In this document: in pieces, positions 5,734 through 11,292 of the stretch | Layout: each line of letters begins with the position of its first letter | Numbering within the stretch: the stretch's first letter is position 1 | DNA from: Ruminiclostridium sp. | GTDB lineage: Bacteria > Bacillota > Clostridia > Oscillospirales > Oscillospiraceae | Length of the DNA stretch: 11,292 bases | Direction: 5' to 3' | Assembly (NCBI GenBank): GCA_021442645.1 | Contig: JABUSR010000043.1 | Location: 1-11,292 of the forward strand | Program-made: the position numbers and the translations under genes | The notes under the pieces: model-generated | What the model was told of the DNA's origin: nothing | Database searches by the model: none | The model's input: only the letters and a program-made list of their open reading frames with translations

Positions 5734-5766
5734 GCCCTTCCATGGTCTAAAATAGCGTGAAAGGGC
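5734..5766 (+). promoter_or_regulatory. hairpin in the tig leader next to the RBS
   Basis: GCCCTT (5734-5739) pairs with AAGGGC (5761-5766). After one mismatch, CATG (5741-5744) pairs with CGTG (5756-5759) with one G-U pair, leaving an 11-nt loop. No T-run follows, so it is not a terminator. It ends 6 nt before AGGAGG (5773-5778) and could affect ribosome access or mRNA stability. Confidence 0.45.
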
Positions 5767-5787
5767 GTTTACAGGAGGAAAAAGGAC

Positions 5788-7272
5788 ATGAATGTCAAGA
5801 GCGTTGTTGAAAACAAGGAAAAGTTTGAAGTCGAACTGACTGTTGAAGTCGGTCAGGAAGAGTTCGAAGCTGCTATCGAAAAGGTATACCGCAAGAGCCG
5901 CGGCAATATCTCCGTTCCCGGCTTCCGGAAGGGCAAGGCCCCCCGTAAGGTGATCGAAGGTATGTATGGTGCCGGCGTGTTCTATGAAGATGCCATCGAA
6001 GAAGTGTATCCCACCGCCTGCAATGCGGCCATCGCGGAACAGGGCCTGGACCAGGTGGCTCCCCCCCAGGTCGAGATCCTGACCCTGGGTAAGGAAGGCT
6101 TCTCTTTTAAGGCAACCGTGACCGTCCGTCCCGAAGTCACCCTGAAGCAGTATAAGGGCCTGGAGGCCGATAAGGTCCTGCCCACCGTCACCGAGGAAGC
6201 TGTGGACGCAGAGCTGCAGCAGTATGTGGAGCGTGCCACCCAGCTGGTGGCTGTGGAGCGTGAGGCCAAGCTGGGCGACAGCGCAGTTATCGACTACGAA
6301 GGCCTGAAGGACGGCGTTGCTTTTGCCGGCGGCACTGCTAAGGGCTATGAGCTGGCTCTGGGCTCCGGCACCTTCATCCCCGGTTTTGAGGACCAGGTTG
6401 TCGGCATGAAGGCCGGCGATGAGAAGGACATCAACCTGACCTTCCCCGAAGAGTACCACGCAGAGGAGCTGGCAGGTCAGCCCGTGGTCTTTAAGGTCAA
6501 GTGCATTGAGGTCAAGGAGAAGCAGGCCCCTGCTCTGGATGACGAGTTTGCTAAGGATGTCTCTGAGTTCGACACCCTGGCTGAGTTCAAGGAAGACCTG
6601 AAGAGCAAGATCATCGACCGCAACATGCAGCAGAGCGAGGCCAAGTTCCGCCAGAACCTCCTGGCCCAGATGTGCGACCAGATTGACATCGAGCTGCCCG
6701 AGGCCATGGTTGAGACCCAGATTGACCGCTTCGTGGAGAACTACGCTGCCCGTCTGGAGTCCCAGGGCATCTCCTTGGAGACCTATATGCAGTACCTGCA
6801 GATGGAGCCCCAGCAGATGCGCGACGACCTGCGTGAGCCTGCTGTAACCCAGGCCAAGCAGCAGCTGGCTTTGGATGCCGTTGTTGCCGCAGAGAACATC
6901 GTTATCTCTGATGAGGAAGTGGAAGCCGAGATTAAGAAGGCTGTGGACAGCATGAACATGCCCTACGAGCGCGTGGTGGAAGGCCTGGACCGCGAGGGTC
7001 TGAAGAAGGAACTGGCCCGCGACAAGGCTATGGCTGTTGTGGCTGAGAACGCCAAGGCCAACATGATCGCAGCAGACGCTGAGAACGGCGAGATTAAGCT
7101 GACCTCCGTCACCAAGGAAGAGGTCGAGGCTGAGAAGGAAGAGAAGAAGGCCAAGAAGACCAGAGCAAAGAAGACCACCGAAGAAGGCGAAGCAGCCCCC
7201 AAGAAGACCACCCGTAAGAAGAAGGCTGACGCCGAGGCTGAAAAGGTCGAGGCCGAAAAGGTCGAGGAGTAA
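5788..7272 (+). CDS. tig: trigger factor (ribosome-bound chaperone, PPIase)
   Basis: A 494-residue trigger factor, longer than the usual 430 or so. It docks at the ribosomal exit tunnel, shields nascent chains and catalyses proline isomerisation. The N-terminal ribosome-binding domain has the signature GFRKGK (45-50). An FKBP-type PPIase domain spans about 160-245 (GSGTFIPGFEDQVVGM, LTFPEEYHAEELAG). The C-terminal helical chaperone arms span about 250-435. From about 442 on there is a low-complexity Lys/Glu/Ala/Thr tail with three KKT motifs and an EAEKV repeat, not part of the core fold. AGGAGG sits 9 nt before the ATG. Codon use is strongly biased, consistent with high expression. It heads the tig-clpP-clpX-lon block, with clpP beginning 53 nt after its stop. 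Confidence 0.97.
   Translation: MNVKSVVENKEKFEVELTVEVGQEEFEAAIEKVYRKSRGNISVPGFRKGKAPRKVIEGMYGAGVFYEDAIEEVYPTACNAAIAEQGLDQVAPPQVEILTLGKEGFSFKATVTVRPEVTLKQYKGLEADKVLPTVTEEAVDAELQQYVERATQLVAVEREAKLGDSAVIDYEGLKDGVAFAGGTAKGYELALGSGTFIPGFEDQVVGMKAGDEKDINLTFPEEYHAEELAGQPVVFKVKCIEVKEKQAPALDDEFAKDVSEFDTLAEFKEDLKSKIIDRNMQQSEAKFRQNLLAQMCDQIDIELPEAMVETQIDRFVENYAARLESQGISLETYMQYLQMEPQQMRDDLREPAVTQAKQQLALDAVVAAENIVISDEEVEAEIKKAVDSMNMPYERVVEGLDREGLKKELARDKAMAVVAENAKANMIAADAENGEIKLTSVTKEEVEAEKEEKKAKKTRAKKTTEEGEAAPKKTTRKKKADAEAEKVEAEKVEE
7234..7263 (+). repeat. 15-bp tandem duplication in the tig 3' end
   Basis: GAGGCTGAAAAGGTC (7234-7248) is followed directly by GAGGCCGAAAAGGTC (7249-7263), differing at one base. 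It encodes EAEKV twice before the terminal EE. The arrangement is consistent with tail growth or shrinkage by slippage. Confidence 0.85.
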
Positions 7273-7300
7273 TCCTCCGTTCGGTGGAGTATCCTTACTC
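7267..7300 (+). other. stem between tig and clpP
   Basis: GAGTAA (7267-7272, including the tig stop codon) can pair with TTACTC (7295-7300), with an inner CTCC/GGAG stem (7275-7278 with 7286-7289). No T-run follows, so I read it as a possible processing or stability element in a tig-clpP transcript, not a terminator. Confidence 0.35.
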
Positions 7301-7325
7301 TGACTGAAAAAAGGAGACCCAAATC

Positions 7326-7907
7326 ATGAGTTTAGTACCCTATGTAGTTGAGCAGACCAGCCGGGGGGAGAGATCCTACGATATTTTCTCCCGTTTGTTA
7401 AACGACCGAATCATCTTCCTGTCGGAAGAGGTGAACGATACCACAGCCAGCCTGATTGTGGCACAGCTGTTGTACCTGGAAGCCCAGAATCCGGACCAGG
7501 ATATCCAGTTTTATATCAACAGCCCCGGCGGTTCTGTTACGGCGGGTATGGCAATCTATGATACCATGCAGTATATCAAGTGCGACGTGTCCACCATCTG
7601 CATCGGTATGGCAGCCAGCATGGGCGCATTCCTGCTGTCTGCCGGTACGAAAGGCAAGCGCATGGCGCTGCCCAATGCGGAGATCATGATCCACCAGCCC
7701 TCTGCGGGCACCCAGGGTCAGATTACTGATATGGCCATCCACCTGAAGCGGCTGGAGATCATCAAGAAGCGCATGAATCACATCCTTTCGGAAAACACCG
7801 GTAAGCCCCTTGATGTGGTGACCGCTGACTGTGAGCGAGACAACTTTATGTCTGCGGAAGAAGCTGTGGCATACGGCCTCATTGACAAAGTGATCGATAA
7901 GCGCTGA
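7326..7907 (+). CDS. clpP: ATP-dependent Clp protease proteolytic subunit
   Basis: A 193-residue serine peptidase (family S14) that forms the two-ring, 14-subunit degradation chamber used by ClpX and other Clp ATPases. The catalytic triad is visible: S98 in GMAASMGAFLL, H123 in MIHQP, and D172 in CERDNFMSA. The substrate-binding and oxyanion segment is NSPGGSVTAG (65-74). The N-terminal region (LVPYVVEQTSRGERSYDIFSRLL) is canonical and there is no long propeptide. The ATG at 7326 has AAGGAG 9 nt upstream. It sits between tig and clpX, the usual ClpXP arrangement. A strong terminator at 7917 follows its stop, so clpX must be reached by read-through or by an unrecognised promoter. No CtsR-type repeat is visible upstream. 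Confidence 0.98.
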   Translation: MSLVPYVVEQTSRGERSYDIFSRLLNDRIIFLSEEVNDTTASLIVAQLLYLEAQNPDQDIQFYINSPGGSVTAGMAIYDTMQYIKCDVSTICIGMAASMGAFLLSAGTKGKRMALPNAEIMIHQPSAGTQGQITDMAIHLKRLEIIKKRMNHILSENTGKPLDVVTADCERDNFMSAEEAVAYGLIDKVIDKR

Positions 7908-7916
7908 GACAACTTG

Positions 7917-7946
7917 AAAAGGGGGGCGTTTTGTCCCCCCTTTTTC
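7917..7946 (+). terminator. strong intrinsic terminator between clpP and clpX
   Basis: AAAAGGGGGG (7917-7926), an 8-nt loop, and CCCCCCTTTTT (7935-7945), beginning 9 nt after the clpP stop codon. A textbook hairpin with a T-run, placed inside an otherwise continuous gene block. Confidence 0.93.
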
Positions 7947-7955
7947 TGCGCTATC

Positions 7956-7984
7956 CCGCCCGGTGGATAACACGGGCCGGGCGG
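7956..7984 (+). promoter_or_regulatory. GC-rich hairpin in the clpX upstream region
   Basis: CCGCCCGG (7956-7963) pairs perfectly with CCGGGCGG (7977-7984) around a 13-nt loop. It lies 10 nt after the clpP terminator tail and 24 nt before the clpX ATG, with no T-run. I found no convincing promoter in 7947-8008. It may be a leader or mRNA-stability element. Confidence 0.5.
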
Positions 7985-8008
7985 CCAACCGAAAAGAGGT
8001 AGAGGTCT

Positions 8009-9325
8009 ATGAATAAGAACGAAGATAAGCGGTCGATTCGCTGCTCCTTCTGCGGGAAGCACCAGGACCAGGTGAAACGGATTATTGCCGGCCCCGGCGT
8101 CTATATCTGCAATATGTGCGTGCACCTGTGTGCGGATATCCTGGACGATGTCCCCGCCTTGGGAGAGCAGCAGGGCACCCTGGATATGCCGGACATCATC
8201 CCGAACCCCAAGGAGATCAAGGCCTATCTGGATGAATATATCGTGGGCCAGGATACTGCGAAGGTGGCGCTGTCTGTGGCAGTGTATAACCACTACAAGC
8301 GCATTTACTTCGGCGGCGGCGACGACGTAGACCTCCAGAAGAGCAATATCCTGCTCCTGGGCCCCACCGGCAGCGGCAAGACCCTGCTGGCCCAGACCCT
8401 GGCAAAAATCCTGAAGGTCCCCTTTGCCATTGCCGACGCTACAACCCTCACCGAGGCCGGCTATGTGGGCGACGATGTGGAGAACATTCTCCTGCGTCTG
8501 GTCCAGGCTGCTGACTACGATGTGGAGCAGGCGGAGCGGGGCATCATATACATCGATGAGATGGATAAAATCGCCAGAAAGAGCGAAAACACGTCCATCA
8601 CTCGGGACGTTTCCGGCGAAGGCGTGCAGCAGGCCCTGCTGAAGATCCTGGAGGGTACCGTTGCCAACGTGCCCCCCCAGGGCGGCCGGAAGCACCCCCA
8701 CCAGGAGTTCATCCAGGTCAACACCCGGAATATTCTCTTCATTTGCGGCGGCGCCTTTGACGGCGTGGAGAAAATCATCGAAAAGCGCGTGAACCAGAAG
8801 GGAATCGGTTTCGGTGCGGAGATTATGGGAAAGAAAGAACTGGAGCAGCGCAATGTGCTCAGCCAGATTCAGCCCCATGACCTGCTGAAGTTCGGTATCA
8901 TCCCCGAACTGGTGGGCCGACTGCCGGTCATCACCGCCCTTGCTCCTCTGAGTCGGGACGACCTGGTGAGAATCCTCACGGAGCCAAAGAACGCCCTGGT
9001 GAAGCAGTACCGGAAGCTGCTGGAGTACGACATGGTGGACCTGGTCTTTGAGCCCGGTGCCCTGGAGGCTGTGGCCGACAAGTCTATGGAGCGCGGCATC
9101 GGTGCCCGCGGCCTCCGTGCCGTGCTGGAAGAGGTCATGACGCAGATTATGTACGACATCCCCTCCGACAGCACCATCACCGAGGTTGACATCACCCCCG
9201 AGAGCGTAACGGGCGAAGGCGAACCCAAGCTGGTCCGTGACCCTGAGCGCCCCCCGCGGCCCCGCCTGGGTGCTGCAGCCCTGCGGGCGCAGGACGGCGG
9301 CTTATCCAACCAGGAATTGATGTAA
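8009..9325 (+). CDS. clpX: ATP-dependent Clp protease ATP-binding subunit ClpX
   Basis: A 438-residue AAA+ unfoldase, a little longer than typical (about 420). It unfolds tagged proteins and feeds them to ClpP. The N-terminal C4 zinc-binding domain has C12, C15, C34 and C37. Walker A is GPTGSGKT (118-125). The GYVG pore loop is at 151-154. Walker B is IIYIDEMDK, with D183 and E184. The RKH loop (GGRKHPHQ) is at about 226-232. The ClpP-docking IGF loop (KGIGFG) is at about 264-269. Sensor II is GARGLR (365-370). The final 20 residues or so are a variable tail. A purine-rich AGAGGTAGAGG precedes the ATG at 8009. All functional loops are intact, so a working ClpXP with the adjacent clpP product is expected. 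Confidence 0.98.
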   Translation: MNKNEDKRSIRCSFCGKHQDQVKRIIAGPGVYICNMCVHLCADILDDVPALGEQQGTLDMPDIIPNPKEIKAYLDEYIVGQDTAKVALSVAVYNHYKRIYFGGGDDVDLQKSNILLLGPTGSGKTLLAQTLAKILKVPFAIADATTLTEAGYVGDDVENILLRLVQAADYDVEQAERGIIYIDEMDKIARKSENTSITRDVSGEGVQQALLKILEGTVANVPPQGGRKHPHQEFIQVNTRNILFICGGAFDGVEKIIEKRVNQKGIGFGAEIMGKKELEQRNVLSQIQPHDLLKFGIIPELVGRLPVITALAPLSRDDLVRILTEPKNALVKQYRKLLEYDMVDLVFEPGALEAVADKSMERGIGARGLRAVLEEVMTQIMYDIPSDSTITEVDITPESVTGEGEPKLVRDPERPPRPRLGAAALRAQDGGLSNQELM

Positions 9326-9350
9326 CGCCTTCCGGGGGACCTGAAAAAGG

Positions 9351-9412
9351 TTTCCGCCCAGAACATGACAGAAGCAAACAAGAACGGGCGGAGGGGAAAC
9401 TCTCCGCCCTTT
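9351..9412 (+). terminator. weak terminator or attenuator-like element before lon
   Basis: GGGCGGAG (9386-9393) pairs with CTCCGCCC (9402-9409) around an 8-nt loop, followed by only three T. The same GGGCGGA can instead pair with an upstream copy of TCCGCCC (9353-9359, extendable by two G-U pairs), which would prevent the terminator stem. A small ACCT/AGGT hairpin (9339-9342 with 9348-9351) precedes it. The terminator stem is clear; the alternative pairing is an inference. With such a short T-run, much read-through into lon is likely. Confidence 0.55.
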
Positions 9413-9451
9413 GACACAAGCGAACTGTTCCAACGAAAGGAGTGAAATGGT

Positions 9452-11292
9452 TTGCAAGAGGAAGAACTGAAAACCCTGACCACCCTGCCCGCCCTGGCGC
9501 TGCGGGGACTGACGGTCTACCCCAAGATGATGGTCCACTTTGATGTGGGCAGAGAGGCCTCCATTAAGGCGGTGGAGGAGGCCATGTCCTCCAACAAGCC
9601 GATTTTCCTGGTGTCCCAGAAGGACATCCGGGTGGAAGCGCCTGACATGAACCAGCTTTTCTCCGTGGGTACGGTCTCTGCCGTGCGGCAGATCCTTCGC
9701 CTGCCCGGGAAATCCATCCGGGTGATGGTGGAGGGGCAGTACCGGGCCCACCTCCACAACCTGACCGAGCAGGAGCCCTTCCTGGTGGCCGAGGTGGAGA
9801 AGCTGGAGATTCCCGCCGTTGAGGGAAAGACCAACGGGCTCAAGGCTGAGGCAGCGATCCGCCAGTCCTACGAGCTCTTTGACCGATATACGGAACTGAT
9901 GCCCAAGAACACATCCCCGGATATGCTCATGAACATCATGTCCAGTGAAGACCCCGGCTATATCGCCGATTTTATTGCCCAGAATATCTCTATGCGGGTG
10001 TTGGACAAGCAGTCCATCCTGGATGAGCTCCGCCCCGTTCAGCGCCTGAGCAAGATGAACCAGCTTCTCCGCCGAGAAGTGGATATCCTGGAGATGGAGC
10101 AAAATATTCAGCGTAAGGTCCAGGAGAATATGTCCCAGAACCAGAAGGACGCCTTCCTGCGGGAGCAGGTGCGGGTGATTCAGGAGGAACTGGGGGACGA
10201 CAGTGACAGCGAGATCCAGGCCTACCGGAAAAAAATTGCCGAGGCCGGGCTGCCGGATGAGGTGAAGGAGAAGCTCCTGAAGGAAGTGGCCCACCTGGAA
10301 AAGCAGTCTTTCGGATCTGCGGAGGGTTCCGTCCTCCGGAACTACCTGGATGTCTGCCTGGAACTGCCCTGGAGCAAAACCTCCAAGGAACGCATCAACA
10401 TCCAGGCTGCCCGGAAGATTCTGGATGCCGACCATTTTGGCCTGGAGGAAGTGAAGGAGCGAATCCTGGAATTCCTGGCCGTGAAGAAGCTGGCACCCGA
10501 CCTGCGGGGTCAGATCATCTGCCTGGTGGGCCCCCCCGGCGTGGGCAAGACCTCCATTGGCATGTCCACGGCCAAGGCCATGAACCGGAAGCTGGCCCGG
10601 ATTTCTCTGGGTGGCATCCATGATGAGGCAGAGATTCGCGGCCACCGGAAGACCTATGTGGGGGCCATGCCGGGCCGGATCATCAACGCTCTGCGCCAGG
10701 CGGGGACCAAGAATCCCGTGCTGCTGTTGGACGAGATCGACAAGCTGGGAAGTGACATGAGAGGCGACCCCGCCTCGGCCCTGCTGGAGGTGCTGGACAG
10801 TGCCCAGAATTCCACCTTCCGGGATCACTTTGTGGAGCTGCCCTTCGATCTTTCCGATGTGCTCTTCATCACCACAGCCAACACCACGGCTACGGTGCCT
10901 AAGCCCCTGCTGGATCGCATGGAGGTCATCGAGCTCTCCAGCTACACCGATGAGGAGAAGCTGCAGATCGCCCGGAACCACCTAATCCCCAAGCAGCTCA
11001 AGCGCCACGGCCTGAAGAAGACCCAGCTGAAGCTGACAGACGACGCCATTCGGGAGCTCATCGTGTCCTATACCCGGGAGTCCGGCGTCCGCATCTTGGA
11101 GCGGGAGCTGGGGGCCCTCTGCAGGAAGGTTGCCATGGCCATTGTCTCCGGGGAGGCCAAGAGCGTGAACGTGACCGGGGCAGACCTGGAGCAGTATCTG
11201 GGGCCCCGGAAGTATCACCCCGAAAAGAACGGGATGGAGAACCAAGTGGGCCTGGTGAACGGCCTGGCCTGGACCTCTGTGGGCGGAACCCT
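9452..11292 (+). CDS. lon: Lon protease (LonA), partial at the right edge
   Basis: The first 613 codons of an ATP-dependent AAA+ serine protease that degrades misfolded and regulatory proteins; full-length LonA is about 770-810 residues. I place the start at TTG 9452: an in-frame stop lies at 9443-9445, GGAG (9439-9442) gives a 9-nt spacing, and the product (QEEELKTLTTLPALALRGLTVYP) aligns with Lon N-termini. The N-terminal substrate-binding domain covers about 8-200, followed by a helical region with a coiled-coil-like stretch near 205-250. Walker A is GPPGVGKT (360-367). Walker B is LLLDEIDK, with D427 and E428. The sensor II region has SGVRILERELG. The sequence ends at GLAWTSVGGT, the start of the protease domain, so the catalytic Ser-Lys dyad is not in view. 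An overlapping ATG mini-ORF (9447-9470) shares the ribosome binding site. Confidence 0.97.
   Translation, partial: MQEEELKTLTTLPALALRGLTVYPKMMVHFDVGREASIKAVEEAMSSNKPIFLVSQKDIRVEAPDMNQLFSVGTVSAVRQILRLPGKSIRVMVEGQYRAHLHNLTEQEPFLVAEVEKLEIPAVEGKTNGLKAEAAIRQSYELFDRYTELMPKNTSPDMLMNIMSSEDPGYIADFIAQNISMRVLDKQSILDELRPVQRLSKMNQLLRREVDILEMEQNIQRKVQENMSQNQKDAFLREQVRVIQEELGDDSDSEIQAYRKKIAEAGLPDEVKEKLLKEVAHLEKQSFGSAEGSVLRNYLDVCLELPWSKTSKERINIQAARKILDADHFGLEEVKERILEFLAVKKLAPDLRGQIICLVGPPGVGKTSIGMSTAKAMNRKLARISLGGIHDEAEIRGHRKTYVGAMPGRIINALRQAGTKNPVLLLDEIDKLGSDMRGDPASALLEVLDSAQNSTFRDHFVELPFDLSDVLFITTANTTATVPKPLLDRMEVIELSSYTDEEKLQIARNHLIPKQLKRHGLKKTQLKLTDDAIRELIVSYTRESGVRILERELGALCRKVAMAIVSGEAKSVNVTGADLEQYLGPRKYHPEKNGMENQVGLVNGLAWTSVGGT

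Noticed and set aside
5672..7325. CIRCE or CtsR heat-shock operators at tig or clpP
   Set aside because: I looked for the CIRCE inverted repeat and the GGTCAAA-type heptad pair in the tig leader and tig-clpP gap and found neither.
9411..9416. Perfect -35 hexamer TTGACA upstream of lon
   Set aside because: No -10 at 16-18 bp; that position is the lon ribosome binding site, so a promoter here could not produce a usable leader.
9302..10981. 559-codon open frame on the minus strand opposite lon
   Set aside because: Shadow frame caused by codon bias of lon; composition is Leu/His/Gln/Gly-rich and unlike a real protein, and the plus strand encodes an intact Lon.
1..11292. Mobile element, CRISPR array, prophage or defence system
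   Set aside because: All long plus-strand frames are core housekeeping genes with tight spacing; no terminal inverted repeats, integrases, transposases or spaced direct repeats were seen.

Overview
The window looks like chromosomal core DNA from a moderately GC-rich Bacillota, most likely class Clostridia and plausibly an Oscillospiraceae member of the Flavonifractor/Lawsonibacter type. The lineage is inferred from the rplS-rbgA-rnhB-yraN gene order, the tig-clpP-clpX-lon block, strong AGGAGG-type ribosome binding sites, sigma-A promoters with extended -10 elements, and the protein sequences. No phage, transposon, CRISPR array, toxin-antitoxin or defence genes were seen.

Layout. Positions 1-47 (minus strand) hold the 5' half of a tRNA-Pro(GGG) gene that runs off the left edge. 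It has its own promoter and a short leader hairpin. Next on the minus strand (167-754) is a NUDIX-family hydrolase gene with its own promoter. After a spacer of about 330 bp containing divergent promoters, everything reads plus. rplS (ribosomal protein L19) has a structured leader and ends at a strong terminator. A new promoter then drives a tightly packed group: rbgA (50S assembly GTPase), rnhB (RNase HII), yraN (UPF0102 nuclease-like), thrC (threonine synthase) and a calcineurin-like metallophosphoesterase. A further promoter with repeats and a leader hairpin precedes tig (trigger factor). clpP, clpX and lon follow; lon is cut by the right edge after its AAA+ module, just as the protease domain begins. 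A strong terminator separates clpP from clpX, and a weaker terminator-like hairpin separates clpX from lon.

Working together: rplS and rbgA serve the large ribosomal subunit. rnhB and yraN concern nucleic acid upkeep. tig, clpP, clpX and lon form a protein quality-control block: nascent-chain chaperone, ClpXP protease and Lon protease.

I do not see a previously undescribed system here. The points worth a second look are small: an RNase HII whose GRG substrate-recognition motif reads GAG; a trigger factor with a roughly 50-residue Lys/Glu tail; mutually exclusive stems before lon with an overlapping mini-ORF at its TTG start; unexplained leader hairpins before tRNA-Pro, tig and clpX; and a shared promoter architecture.
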